This document shows positions 47,030-56,031 of a stretch of 64,000 nucleotides of DNA, piece after piece. The position numbers and the translations under genes were made by a program. Under the pieces are notes generated by a model. It saw nothing but the letters and a program-made list of their open reading frames with translations, ran no database searches and was not told where the DNA came from. Source of the stretch: Microbacterium suwonense (lineage in GTDB: Bacteria; Actinomycetota; Actinomycetes; Actinomycetales; Microbacteriaceae); contig NZ_AP027728.1 in NCBI RefSeq assembly GCF_030296555.1, forward strand, positions 1,736,001 through 1,800,000, written 5' to 3'. How positions within the stretch are numbered: the stretch's first letter is position 1; every line of letters starts with the position of its first letter.

Positions 47030-49195
47030 TCACCTGCCGGTGACGGCGTAGTACTGCAGGTCCTGCACCTGCGGAGCCGCGACGACCTTGTGCGGCGAGA
47101 CCGCGGTCTTCACATCAGCGCCGGCGCGGACGATCTTCGCCTGCACGGTTCCGACCTTCAGCGGCACCGTGAACGCCGACACACCCGCCTGGGCGCTGAA
47201 CGTCGATGTCGTTCCGCCGACGGTGACCTGGACGGTCGCCGGCGCGGTGAGGAAGACCAGTGCCTCGACGGTGTCGCGCACCTCGCCCTTGCTGCCGCTC
47301 AGGGTCGGCGTGACCAGCTTCGTGCCGACCGCGGGCTTGGCGTCTGCGAACTGCACGCGATGCGTCACATACAGCTGATCCTCCGTGATCCTGGGTGCCT
47401 TGCCGGTGTGGAACCAATCGGCGTAGTACCGGCTGATCTGCAGGAAGGTGCTGCCGTGGGCGACGGACGGCGCGAACTGGGTGGATTCGCTGTAGTCGTT
47501 CCACGAGACCATCTGCACGAAGTCAGCATCCTCGCGGATCGCCTTGGTCCAGCCGGCGCGAAGCGCTGCGGTGTTGCCTGCCTCGGCATAGACGCCGGAA
47601 CGCGGTCGCATGTCCTGCGGGGCGACCGGCTCCATCCACTGCTTGCCATACTTGTCGGCCTGGTTCTCGTATACCGGGAGGTTGTTGATCGCCTGCGGGC
47701 TGCGCGCGCCCCAGTTGCCGAAGCTGTCAGCAATCGGTGCGAACGCGGCCATGTTGGCATCGTTCGAGTTCAGGAACACCGCCTGGAAGGAAACCGGCAC
47801 GCCGTACTTGGTCTCCAGCAGATCGATGATCTGCTTCCACCAAGACACGCCGGGACCTTCGGCCTTGAACGACGAGAGCAGGAAGTCCGGGCCGATCTTC
47901 ATCGCCGCCGGGCTCTTGAACAACGGGGCGATCGCTGCGGCGACCTGAGCGGGGGCCAGGCGCGAGATGCCCGCGGTGCCGTCGACCATCGGAACGACGG
48001 CGAAGTCCTTCTCGAGCTCTGCCGCGGTGAACAGCTTCACCGTGGTGTTCCAGTTAAGACCGGACACGCCCATGATGTCGACGACGAATCCATCGATACC
48101 GGCCGTCTTGGCCTGCCGGATCTCCGTGCGCAGGTTGTCGACCTGCCATGTCGCCGACGTCGACTTCCCGACCGGGAGCGGGCGATCGCGGAGCAGCCCG
48201 CCATAGGCGGCATGCACCCCGCCCTCGCCGTTGACGGTCAGATAATTGCGTGCGTAGTAGTCGCTGTCGGCCGGCTTGTTATCCAGCGATAGCGGATACG
48301 GCGGGAAGTAGTGCGCGAACACCTTCTTCGCCGACTGAGAGGTGGATGCCACCGGTGGCTGCGACGCAGACTGCTGCTGCTCGACCGGGGCAGCAGCCTG
48401 CGGCTTCTGCGGTTCCTGCGGCGCGCGGCTCGGCTGAGCGGTGGGCTCAGCCGTCGGCTTCTCGTTCTGCCCTGCCTTCTGGTCCGAGGACTGCGGCTTC
48501 TGCGGTGGCCGGGTCGCCTGCTGAGCCGACTCCTGGGTCGGCTGCGGCTTCTGCGCTGCCTCTGTCTCTGACGCGCCCTGCTGCACCGTCACGACCAGTC
48601 GAGGAGCTTTCGCGCCGGCGCCGACATACGTCGTTCCGACATACGGCTGCGAGTACTGCAGGCGCACAGCGAACGATCCGTTCGCATCCAGCGTGCTGAG
48701 GTTGGTCAGCGGCACCGTGACGGCCTGCTTTGCATGCGCCTGCGGGGCGACCGTGTTCAGTGCGACGTTGCTGTCGGCCGGACGGTTCGCGTGCGTGAGC
48801 GTCTTCTCATCCCAGTTGATGGGGGCAGGGTGGACGACGATCCCAGGCTTGGTCGCGGCGCTCATCGCGACCTTCAGCACCAGCTTCGCGCCGACGATCT
48901 TCTTGCCATCCAGCACCGACCCATCGAACTTGAGATAGGTGCGATCCTGTTTCGAGGTCGCGCTCAGATAGGGGAGGTCCGAATGCGTGGTCGTGGCATG
49001 ACGTGAAGTGGTCCAGGTGGACTCTGTGGGGATCAGCGTCACTTCACTGGTTCGACTCGCGGCGTCCGCGGTCGGCGAGGAGATGGGGAGGAGGAATCCG
49101 GCGACGAGCACAGCTGCAGCGAGCATCGCGAGCCGGATGATTCGCGGCGAGGGGATGCGCCAGCGATTCCGGGTGTGGGGGACGGGGGAGGTCAT
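47030..49195 (-). CDS. secreted GH71-type alpha-1,3-glucanase with N-terminal DNRLRE domain
   Basis: 721 residues. A signal peptide (RLAMLAAAVLVAGFLLPISS, then PTADA) is followed by a DNRLRE/CBM96-like domain (about 48-210: LSATSKQDRTYLKFDGSVLD, WDEKTLTHANRPADS). Next is a Pro/Gln-rich linker, a GH71 catalytic domain (about 290-620) and a C-terminal beta domain. GH71 features are VFAHYFPPYPLS, AGIDGFVVDIMG, VVPMVDGTAG and VQMVSWNDYSES (the W-N-D-Y-x-E-S motif). Known members cut alpha-1,3-glucan. Inside an EPS locus it may process the polymer or act on a competing glucan. ATG 49195 has AAAGG upstream. Confidence 0.83.
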   Translation of the reverse strand: MTSPVPHTRNRWRIPSPRIIRLAMLAAAVLVAGFLLPISSPTADAASRTSEVTLIPTESTWTTSRHATTTHSDLPYLSATSKQDRTYLKFDGSVLDGKKIVGAKLVLKVAMSAATKPGIVVHPAPINWDEKTLTHANRPADSNVALNTVAPQAHAKQAVTVPLTNLSTLDANGSFAVRLQYSQPYVGTTYVGAGAKAPRLVVTVQQGASETEAAQKPQPTQESAQQATRPPQKPQSSDQKAGQNEKPTAEPTAQPSRAPQEPQKPQAAAPVEQQQSASQPPVASTSQSAKKVFAHYFPPYPLSLDNKPADSDYYARNYLTVNGEGGVHAAYGGLLRDRPLPVGKSTSATWQVDNLRTEIRQAKTAGIDGFVVDIMGVSGLNWNTTVKLFTAAELEKDFAVVPMVDGTAGISRLAPAQVAAAIAPLFKSPAAMKIGPDFLLSSFKAEGPGVSWWKQIIDLLETKYGVPVSFQAVFLNSNDANMAAFAPIADSFGNWGARSPQAINNLPVYENQADKYGKQWMEPVAPQDMRPRSGVYAEAGNTAALRAGWTKAIREDADFVQMVSWNDYSESTQFAPSVAHGSTFLQISRYYADWFHTGKAPRITEDQLYVTHRVQFADAKPAVGTKLVTPTLSGSKGEVRDTVEALVFLTAPATVQVTVGGTTSTFSAQAGVSAFTVPLKVGTVQAKIVRAGADVKTAVSPHKVVAAPQVQDLQYYAVTGR

Positions 49196-49339
49196 AGAGC
49201 CTTTCGGGGTCTGAAGAGTTCAGTCCCGGTCTTTCAGCCGATGCTCTCGCACCCGGCTGCCCTCGCCCGAGTTACCCGGCAATTGTAACGGTTGAGATAC
49301 GGATTCGCGAAATCACGTAATCAGACGGCGTGGCCGGTC

Positions 49340-50461
49340 TCATCCCACGTCCTGCGTGTAGAGCCGCTCCAGTTCGTCTCCGACAGCCGACATGCTGCGT
49401 GTGCGAGTCACCGCCTCACGCCCCCGGCGCCCCGCAGCGCGTGCCGCTGCGGGGTCGGCGAGCAACTCGCGGATCGCGTTGCGCAGAGCCTGCGGCTCCG
49501 GCGCGATCACCGCACCAGCGCGATGCTCCGCCACGAAGCCGGCGAGACCGCAGGAGTCGGTGACGATCACCGGCAGTCCGACTGACATCGCCTCCAGCAC
49601 CGACATCGGGTATGGCTCATCGATGCTCGGCAGAACGTAGACGGATGCCATCAGCATCCGCTCCAGTGTCTCCTCGGGCGCAAGTGCACCTTCCCACACC
49701 AGGCGTTCGCCCAGCCCTGCTGACTCGATGATGTCGCGCACCTGCGCTCCGACGCCCTCATCCGGTCCGACCAGCCGGAATCGCGTCTGCGGAAACTCCG
49801 CGGCCAGATCTGCAGCGACCTGCGCGAACAGTGCAGGGTTCTTGCGGGGCGCGAGCCGAGCCAGGTAGAGCACTTCGCTGCGCGTCGCGGCATCCGTCTG
49901 TCGTTCCCGTGCGATCGGCACACCGTTCGTCAGCTGCTGCAACTGCGCGGCTCCGCGACCGACCACCTCCAACGAGCGGAGCTCCGCCGGCGTCAGATAC
50001 GTCACCACAGCCGCGTCGCGCAGTGCCCGGCGAGTGATCGCGGCGTCCAGGGGAACCGCCAGCGGGTTGGCGGACTCATCGATCATCCCGTGCGTCTGCA
50101 GCACCGTGCGCACGCCGGCACGCTGTGCGATGCGCGCGGCCGGCAGCGTCACCAGGTCGCGTGCCGCATGCACGTGCACGACGTCGAACTCGCGCACGTG
50201 TGCGCGCAGTCCTCTCAGCAGCCCGGGTGATGTCAGGCCGGCGAAGCCCGTTCCCGGCAGCACCGTTCGTGCGGGGAAGAGCCGGGTGGGAATGCCCTCG
50301 ATCTGCGTGGGAGGCGAGCCGCCGTATCCGCGGCAGCTGCCGCTGAGCACGACATCGTGCCCGCGATCCGCCAGTTCGCGAAGCTGATTGACGGCAACAC
50401 GCAGCGGGCCGCCGTACTCGCCATCCGGGCTGACCAGGGTCACCACTCCGAGGATCTTCAC
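49340..50461 (-). CDS. GT4-family glycosyltransferase
   Basis: 373 residues. The N-terminus ILGVVTLVSPDGEYGGPLRV is the XXXGGPxR acceptor loop of GT4 enzymes. The C-terminal domain shows LYLARLAPRKNPALFAQVAA, RLVGPDEGVGAQVRD and VYVLPSIDEPYPMSVLEAMS, then VGLPVIVTDSCGLAGFV. The GTG start at 50461 overlaps the TGA of the acetyltransferase gene (GTGA). It should add a sugar to the repeat unit of the second polymer. Confidence 0.87.
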   Translation of the reverse strand: MKILGVVTLVSPDGEYGGPLRVAVNQLRELADRGHDVVLSGSCRGYGGSPPTQIEGIPTRLFPARTVLPGTGFAGLTSPGLLRGLRAHVREFDVVHVHAARDLVTLPAARIAQRAGVRTVLQTHGMIDESANPLAVPLDAAITRRALRDAAVVTYLTPAELRSLEVVGRGAAQLQQLTNGVPIARERQTDAATRSEVLYLARLAPRKNPALFAQVAADLAAEFPQTRFRLVGPDEGVGAQVRDIIESAGLGERLVWEGALAPEETLERMLMASVYVLPSIDEPYPMSVLEAMSVGLPVIVTDSCGLAGFVAEHRAGAVIAPEPQALRNAIRELLADPAAARAAGRRGREAVTRTRSMSAVGDELERLYTQDVG

Positions 50462-51078
50462 GACGGCCTCGGTGCCTGCGTGCGTGGGGCGGTCTTCGTG
50501 GGGGCGGTCTTCGTGGGGGCGGTCTTCGTGGGGGCGGTCTTCGTGGGGATGGTCTTCGCAGCCGGGGCGAGGGCCACGGCGCCGGCCGCGACATCCTTCG
50601 TGACCAGCGCGGTTGCGCCGACGATCGCATCAGCACCGATGGTCACACCGCGCAGCACAGTGGCCCGCGCCGCGATCCAGGCGCCGTCCTCGACGCGAAT
50701 GGGCGCGTTGTCGAACTCGAACGACGGCGAGCGGTGGTCATGGCTGCCCGTACACAGGAATGCAGCCTGCGAGACGCAGACGTCGGAGCCGATCCGTATC
50801 GACTCAAGGTTCAGCAGCCACACCCGCTCGCCGATCCACGAGTCGTCGCCGATCTCGAGCTTCCAGGGCCAGTGCACGCGCACGCCCGCCCGAAAGTTGA
50901 CGCCCTTTCCGATCTTCGCACCGAACGCTCTCAGCACGGCGATGCGGATGCGCGGTGGCACGAACCACGGCATCACCAGCACGCTCGACGCCAGCTGCCA
51001 TGCCGCTTGCCACAGCACACTGCGCCCCTTGTCGTACCCGACCCCAGTGAAACTCCCGAGCCTCCGCCGTGTCCCCAT
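50458..51078 (-). CDS. WcaF-like sugar O-acetyltransferase with a repetitive C-terminal tail
   Basis: 206 residues. The WcaF-like N-terminus (SFTGVGYDKGRSVLWQAAW) precedes beta-helix repeats with WPWKLEIGDDSWIGERVWLL, LCTGSHDHRSPSFEF and AWIAARATVLRGVTIGADAI, then ALVTKDVAAG. These match colanic-acid acetyltransferase WcaF. After this core, where the family usually ends with a GxPAR/K motif, the protein runs into KTIPTKTAPTKTAPTKTAP and a basic tail encoded by a 15-bp tandem repeat. The stop overlaps the next gene. Confidence 0.85.
   Translation of the reverse strand: MGTRRRLGSFTGVGYDKGRSVLWQAAWQLASSVLVMPWFVPPRIRIAVLRAFGAKIGKGVNFRAGVRVHWPWKLEIGDDSWIGERVWLLNLESIRIGSDVCVSQAAFLCTGSHDHRSPSFEFDNAPIRVEDGAWIAARATVLRGVTIGADAIVGATALVTKDVAAGAVALAPAAKTIPTKTAPTKTAPTKTAPTKTAPRTQAPRPS
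50492..50551. repeat. 15-bp in-frame tandem repeat encoding TKTAP
   Basis: Four units of GTCTTCGTGGGGGCG (plus strand) at 50492-50506, 50507-50521, 50522-50536 and, with one change, 50537-50551. A fifth partial unit follows. The unit length is a multiple of three, so copy changes keep the acetyltransferase frame. Confidence 0.85.
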
Positions 51079-51120
51079 GCGGGCATCCTACTCGTCGCCA
51101 TCATCTGTCACACTTGTGCG

Positions 51121-51486
51121 ATGAGAAAGTCATGGACAGCTGGGGCTGTACTGGGGATCGCCGCGATTCTGACGCTCAGCGGATGCTTCGGCACCGGCAC
51201 TGAGCCGAAGCAGGAACCGGCGACCATCGTGAAGACGATCGACGAACTGCAGGGTGCGAAGGTGCAGCTCGCGCCGGGCGAGAGCCTGGGGGTCGACACC
51301 GCAGAACAGGACGCGGTGCCGTACGCGGCGATGATCCTGGACGGGAGCATCGCGTCGTACGAGCCCTCACGCGACGGAAGCCAGATCCGCATCATCGCCG
51401 TCGCACCAGGGACGACAGATGTGCTCCTCGGCGACCCCGATCAGCGCGTCGACGACGTGTCCTTCACGCTCACCGTGACGCAGTGA
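51121..51486 (+). CDS. small secreted lipoprotein, unknown function
   Basis: 121 residues. A type II signal peptide (MRKSWTAGAVLGIAAILTLS then GC) has the lipobox LTLSGC with Cys at position 22. The mature part has a short acidic linker and a small beta-rich domain (VQLAPGESLGV, IRIIAVAPGTTDVLLGD, VSFTLTVTQ) that resembles an Ig-like or cupredoxin-like strand pattern, with no known family that I recognise. It diverges from the WcaF-like gene by about 40 bases. It may be the last gene of the EPS region. Confidence 0.7.
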   Translation: MRKSWTAGAVLGIAAILTLSGCFGTGTEPKQEPATIVKTIDELQGAKVQLAPGESLGVDTAEQDAVPYAAMILDGSIASYEPSRDGSQIRIIAVAPGTTDVLLGDPDQRVDDVSFTLTVTQ

Positions 51487-51850
51487 TCGGCGCCGACCCG
51501 CGCGTCGACGATATCCGAAAGCATTGTGCGACCCCGGTAAGATTTTGGCTGTGGGGCGAACTTCTCGGCCCCACTGGCGTGGTGAGCATCCCCAGTGCCC
51601 CACGTCAGGTGCAGATTTTCCCCAGATCTCTGCGCCGCGGCCTCAGTCGGGTCCCCACTCACTGAGGCCGCACAACATCGCCTTCGCCTGTTCTCCACAG
51701 GTGCGCCGGTCGGCTGAGCGGGCCGGGATCTCGCAGACGACATCGATGCGTGCCGTATCCTTCAGCTCAACTGGCCACGCCAGGCGACTGGCTCAGCGCC
51801 ACGCTTGAAGTTCTCCCACCGCCTTTGTCAGCCTGAGATTCCCGCAAGCG
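51487..51850. other. intergenic region between EPS locus and glmM
   Basis: About 360 bases without a supportable gene. A hairpin (GTGGGGC at 51551-51557, GCCCCAC at 51568-51574, ten-base loop) lies about 65 bases after the lipoprotein stop and could be a terminator. The rest shows nothing I can name. Confidence 0.45.
51551..51574 (+). terminator. possible intrinsic hairpin terminator after the lipoprotein gene
   Basis: A seven-base perfect GC-rich stem with a ten-base loop and no T-tract. Position agrees with termination of the lipoprotein transcript; not proven. Confidence 0.35.
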
Positions 51851-53212
51851 TCAGAGCGCGAGATGCTTGCGCACGACCTCGGCGAGGGATTCCGCATGGG
51901 CATTGGCGGTCTCAGCATCCGCCGCTTCCACCATCACCCGCACCAGTGCCTCGGTACCCGACTTGCGCAGCAGCACGCGGCCCGACGAGCCGAGCTCGGC
52001 GGAGACCGCCTTCACTGCGTCCTGCACGCCGGCGTGATCCGAGACGGCGTCCTTGTCGACGTCCTTCACGTTGATCATCACCTGCGGATACACCGTCATG
52101 ATCGACGCGAGCTCAGCGAGTGACTTCTTCTGCCGGGCCATCTCGGCGACCAGGTGCAGGCCCGTCAGCACACCGTCGCCGGTGGTGGCGAACTCCCGCA
52201 TGATCACATGGCCGGACTGCTCGCCGCCCAGTGAGAAGCCGCCGGCGTTCATGTCCTCGAGCACGTAACGGTCGCCGACACCCGTCTGCCGCACGGTGAT
52301 GCCGTGCTCACGCATCGCGATGTGCAGGCCCAGGTTGCTCATCACCGTGGCGACCAGAGTGTCGTCGACGAGCTTGCCGCGGCTCTTCATCGCCACGGCC
52401 AGGATCGCCATGATCCGGTCTCCATCGATCACGTTGCCGTCGGCATCCACAGCCAGGCAGCGGTCGGCGTCGCCGTCGTGAGCGATGCCCACATCGGCGC
52501 CGACGCGCACGACTTCGGCGGCCAGCTTCTCAAGATGTGTCGAGCCCACGCCGTCGTTGATGTTGATGCCGTCGGGATCCGCGCCGATCACGGTCAGCTT
52601 CGCACCCGCGGCACGGAACACCTCGGGAGACGCACCGGATGCCGCGCCGTTGGCGCAGTCGAGCACCACATGGATGCCGTCGAGGCGGTGAGGCAGTGAG
52701 GCCAGCAGGTGCATGACGTAGCGATCCTCGGCATCCGAGAATCGCTGCACGCGACCCACGGCGGCACCGGTGGGCTGCAGTTTGGTGCCGGCAGCCATCG
52801 TCTGCTCGATGCGCTGCTCGACCTCGTCGGGCAGCTTCATTCCGCCGCGGGCGAAGATCTTGATGCCGTTGTCGGGGGCCGGGTTGTGGGATGCCGAGAT
52901 CATCACGCCGAAGTCGGCGTCGATGTCCGAGATCAGGAAGGCCGCAGCCGGCGTCGGAAGGGTGCCGGCGTCGAGCACGTCTACGCCGGAGGAGGCGAGA
53001 CCCGCCTCGACTGCGGCGCTGAGGAATTGCCCGGAGATGCGCGGGTCGCGCGCGATCACGGCGGTGAGACGCTTGCCCACGGTCTGACGCGCCTGGGCGA
53101 TGCGCCCCTGACCCAGGACGACAGCAGTCGCCTGGGCCAGGGTGAGAGCAAGCTCGGCGGTGAGGGGGCCGTTGGCCAGCCCGCGCACGCCGTCGGTACC
53201 GAACAGTGCCAT
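51851..53212 (-). CDS. glmM: phosphoglucosamine mutase
   Basis: 453 residues, starts [20 protein letters not shown]. The phosphoserine loop is [17 protein letters not shown], the metal loop [14 protein letters not shown], and the sugar loop [10 protein letters not shown]; the phosphate-binding motif [14 protein letters not shown] is near the end. This is the full GlmM pattern. It converts glucosamine-6-P to glucosamine-1-P for UDP-GlcNAc synthesis, which feeds peptidoglycan and the polysaccharide loci here. It follows rpsI by about 17 bases, an arrangement common in actinobacteria. Confidence 0.96.
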   Translation of the reverse strand: MALFGTDGVRGLANGPLTAELALTLAQATAVVLGQGRIAQARQTVGKRLTAVIARDPRISGQFLSAAVEAGLASSGVDVLDAGTLPTPAAAFLISDIDADFGVMISASHNPAPDNGIKIFARGGMKLPDEVEQRIEQTMAAGTKLQPTGAAVGRVQRFSDAEDRYVMHLLASLPHRLDGIHVVLDCANGAASGASPEVFRAAGAKLTVIGADPDGININDGVGSTHLEKLAAEVVRVGADVGIAHDGDADRCLAVDADGNVIDGDRIMAILAVAMKSRGKLVDDTLVATVMSNLGLHIAMREHGITVRQTGVGDRYVLEDMNAGGFSLGGEQSGHVIMREFATTGDGVLTGLHLVAEMARQKKSLAELASIMTVYPQVMINVKDVDKDAVSDHAGVQDAVKAVSAELGSSGRVLLRKSGTEALVRVMVEAADAETANAHAESLAEVVRKHLAL

Positions 53213-53229
53213 GGAAGGAACTGCGCGGA

Positions 53230-53715
53230 TCAGCGCTTGGAGTACTGAGGAGCCTTGCGGGCCTTCTTCAGACCGGCCTTCTTGCGCTCGATGACGCGGG
53301 CGTCACGAGACAGGAAGCCGGCCTTCTTGAGGGTCGGGCGGTTGTTCTCGGCGTCGATGTTGTTCAGCGCGCGGGCGATGCCCAGACGCAGCGCACCGGC
53401 CTGACCGGAGTCGCCGCCGCCCGAGATGCGGGCGATGACGTCGTACGCACCGGCAAGGTTGAGTGCCGTGAACGGGTCGTTGATCAGCTGCTGGTGCAGC
53501 TTGTTCGGGAAGTAGTCCTCGAGGGTACGACCGTTGATCGTGATGGTTCCCGAGCCGGGGATCAGACGCACGCGGGCGATGGCCTGCTTGCGACGGCCCA
53601 CAGCAGCGCCCGGCACCGAGAGCACGGGGCGGGGAGCCTGCTCCACGACCTCGGTCTCAGGGGTCGCGGTGGTGAAGTTCTGCGGGAATTCGGTGGTGTC
53701 CTGAATGTCAGCCAC
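53230..53715 (-). CDS. rpsI: 30S ribosomal protein S9
   Basis: 161 residues. After an actinobacteria-type variable N-terminus come [40 protein letters not shown] and the C-terminal [19 protein letters not shown] with the conserved -SKR end that reaches the P-site. It is co-transcribed with rplM, 27 bases apart. Confidence 0.97.
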   Translation of the reverse strand: MADIQDTTEFPQNFTTATPETEVVEQAPRPVLSVPGAAVGRRKQAIARVRLIPGSGTITINGRTLEDYFPNKLHQQLINDPFTALNLAGAYDVIARISGGGDSGQAGALRLGIARALNNIDAENNRPTLKKAGFLSRDARVIERKKAGLKKARKAPQYSKR

Positions 53716-53742
53716 GAGTATGTCCTTTATCTGGAGCGGCGC

Positions 53743-54189
53743 TTACTGGGCGACCTGGTCGAGGGTGTACGGCGTGGGCTGCTGAGCGGCGTGCGGGTGC
53801 TCGGCACCGGCGTACACCTTCAGCTTCGACAGCTGCTCGCGGCCCAGGGTGTTCTTCGGGAGCATGCCGCGCACGGCCTTCTCCACGGCGCGAACCGGGT
53901 TCTTCTCGAGAAGCTCGGCGTAGGAGGTGGCCGTCAGGCCGCCCGGGTAGCCGGAGTGGCGGTACGCCATCTTCTTCTGGAGCTTCTGACCCGTGAGGGC
54001 GACCTTCTCGGCGTTGACGATGACGACGAAGTCGCCGGTGTCGACGTGCGGAGCGAAGGTCGGCTTGTGCTTGCCGCGCAGGATCGCTGCGGCGTGCGAG
54101 GCGAGGCGACCGAGAACGACGTCGGTGGCGTCGATGACGATCCAGTCGCGCTGGACCTGCCCGGCCTTCGGGGTGAATGTGCGCGTCAC
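53743..54189 (-). CDS. rplM: 50S ribosomal protein L13
   Basis: About 148 residues. Motifs: [46 protein letters not shown] and [13 protein letters not shown], all standard for L13. The GTG at 54189 opens the normal actinobacterial start (TRTFTPKAG); the frame extends upstream to 54255, but that part is not L13-like. First gene of the rplM-rpsI-glmM group. Confidence 0.96.
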   Translation of the reverse strand: MTRTFTPKAGQVQRDWIVIDATDVVLGRLASHAAAILRGKHKPTFAPHVDTGDFVVIVNAEKVALTGQKLQKKMAYRHSGYPGGLTATSYAELLEKNPVRAVEKAVRGMLPKNTLGREQLSKLKVYAGAEHPHAAQQPTPYTLDQVAQ

Positions 54190-54257
54190 AATAGTGCTGC
54201 TTTCGTAGGTTTCGAACGGAGAGGTTCGTGAATCCCACTCCGGGGTGGTTCTCATCC

Positions 54258-54281
54258 GGTCCTCGAGCCTGTCGAAGGACC
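54258..54281. repeat. REP-like palindrome upstream of rplM
   Basis: GGTCCTCGAGCCTGTCGAAG then GACC: an imperfect palindrome with the TCGACAGGCTC core often seen in intergenic palindromic repeats of high-GC bacteria. One copy, in the rplM leader region. Whether it is a mobile REP, part of a leader, or a terminator for the upstream direction is not clear. Confidence 0.5.
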
Positions 54282-54395
54282 AGGACGGAACACGCCAGTG
54301 GAGGGCTCACGTTCGTCGTACCGGCACCTCGGCAGACCGAAGGGCAGGCACCAAGGAGTCAGCTTACCGCATGTCGACGGTTTTCGGCGCCAGAG

Positions 54396-55064
54396 CTACG
54401 CGGCCTCGGCGGTGATCAGAATCGGACGATGATCGCTGGTGCCCTGCGGCAGCGTCGTGATGCTGGAGATGTCGAACCCCGACGAAGTGGCGAAGTCGTA
54501 GTGCCCGCGGAACACCCGGTAGCGCGTGTAGGTGCGGTCATCGCTCAGGGTCAGCCGATATCCGTGCTCGCGCACCGACTGCCCGAGGCTCTCCTTGAAC
54601 ACCGGATAGTTGTAGTCCCCGACCATGAGCACCGGCAGGCCGGGCCCGAGCGCCTGCAGCGCGTCCAGTCCGGCACGGATCTGGTTGCGGCGCAGCGAGT
54701 TCAGGGCGGTCAGCGGGGCCGCGTGGAAGGACGCCACGATCAGTCCGTGTCCGGTGTCGATATCCCGCAGCCGGGCGCCGAGCACGCGTTCGTTGGCCGG
54801 TTTGAGCACGCGGTCGTGCAGGGATTTCTTCAGCCCGATCGTGCGCACCTCCTCGACGTGGAAGAGGTTGCTGCGCAGATACATCGCCAGGCCGAGCCGG
54901 TTGCCGCTCGTGGCCTGCACGAGCGTGAGCTCACCGACCGTCTCCGGCAGCACGGCCGTGTCGCACTCCTGCAGACAGAGGATGTCAGGGTCGTGCTTGG
55001 AGACGAGCACGCCGAGCTCGGTGGCAGCACGGTGCTTGCGCAGGTTGTACGAGATGACTCTCAT
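54396..55064 (-). CDS. endonuclease/exonuclease/phosphatase family protein
   Basis: 222 residues. The EEP fold is visible in MRVISYNLRKHRAA, DILCLQECDTAVLPE (catalytic Glu), VASFHAAPLTALNSLRRNQI, LMVGDYNYPVFKES (D-x-N) and GTSDHRPILITAE (SDH). Members cut phosphodiesters in DNA, RNA or phospholipids; the substrate cannot be told. The ATG at 55064 starts the conserved domain; longer in-frame starts are non-conserved. Confidence 0.85.
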   Translation of the reverse strand: MRVISYNLRKHRAATELGVLVSKHDPDILCLQECDTAVLPETVGELTLVQATSGNRLGLAMYLRSNLFHVEEVRTIGLKKSLHDRVLKPANERVLGARLRDIDTGHGLIVASFHAAPLTALNSLRRNQIRAGLDALQALGPGLPVLMVGDYNYPVFKESLGQSVREHGYRLTLSDDRTYTRYRVFRGHYDFATSSGFDISSITTLPQGTSDHRPILITAEAA

Positions 55065-55128
55065 AGGCCCACGGTACCGCCGTCGCCGACGCACGACCGC
55101 CCTCTTGACGGGGCGCTCATCCGTGGAC

Positions 55129-55974
55129 TCATCCCTCCCGATCGCGCCGGGCGCGGGTCTGCTCGGCGCGGGATGCCAGCAGCGAATCGTCCGGATAGCC
55201 GACCTCGGCAAGAGTGAGTCCCCGCGCGGGCAGCACCTTGAAGGCACTCGTGCGCGTCAGATCATCGCGCAGGCGAACGACATCATCGACGGAGAGCCTG
55301 CCCTCCCCCACGGCCGCGCAGGCGCCGACCAGGGCGCGCACCATGCTGTGGCAGAACGCGTCGGCCTTCACCTCGGCGACCAGCACGCCTTCGGCGTCCC
55401 GCGCCCAGCGGTAGTCCAGGAGCGTGCGGATCGTGGTGGCCTCCTCGCGCGGCTTGCAGTAGGCGGCGAAATCGTGCAGCCCGATGAGGGTGCGCGCAGC
55501 GGCGTCCATGCTCTGCCCGTCGAGCTCTGCGCGCACGGTCGTGGTGTCGTTGCGGCGCATCGGGTCGTAGCCGACGGTCAGGTCGGCGAGGCGATAGCGG
55601 TAGCGGCGCCACACCGCCGAGAAGCGCGCGTCGAAGCCCTCGGGCGCGAGAGCGGAGCGGGTGACGGTCACATCGGGGTACTGCCCGAGAACACCTCGGA
55701 TGCGATGGGCCAGCGCGCCGGCCGGATCCGATCCCGCGCGCCCCTGCCGCGCCCGGATCCGGGCCCACTGCGCGTCGTCGAGATCCACGTGCGCCACCTG
55801 GCCGGACGCGTGCACCCCGGCATCCGTCCGTCCGGCGACGACGAGACGCGCAGCGGATCCGAGGATGCGCGCCAGCGCGACCTCCAGCACCCCCTGCACC
55901 GTGCGCAGACCCGGTTGCGTGGCCCACCCGCGGAAGTGGGTGCCGTCATAGGCGATGTCCAGGCGAATGCGCAC
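55129..55974 (-). CDS. truA: tRNA pseudouridine synthase A
   Basis: 281 residues. The GTG start opens MRIRLDIAYDGTHFRGWATQ, and the catalytic motif is VVAGRTDAGVHASGQVAHVD with the essential Asp. Also seen: RRYRYRLAD and FCHSMVRALVGA. TruA modifies uridines 38-40 of tRNA. Divergent from the OafA-like gene. Confidence 0.95.
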   Translation of the reverse strand: MRIRLDIAYDGTHFRGWATQPGLRTVQGVLEVALARILGSAARLVVAGRTDAGVHASGQVAHVDLDDAQWARIRARQGRAGSDPAGALAHRIRGVLGQYPDVTVTRSALAPEGFDARFSAVWRRYRYRLADLTVGYDPMRRNDTTTVRAELDGQSMDAAARTLIGLHDFAAYCKPREEATTIRTLLDYRWARDAEGVLVAEVKADAFCHSMVRALVGACAAVGEGRLSVDDVVRLRDDLTRTSAFKVLPARGLTLAEVGYPDDSLLASRAEQTRARRDREG

Positions 55975-56031
55975 CCACCCAGCCTAAGCTGGAGCCCTCC
56001 CCTCCTCTGCGAAACCCTCCCCCTCGTCTTG

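Noticed and set aside
54625..56031. Long upstream extension of the OafA-like frame
   Set aside because: The extra 469 codons are antisense to truA and the nuclease gene and have no family similarity. The acyltransferase domain begins right after the ATG at 56032.
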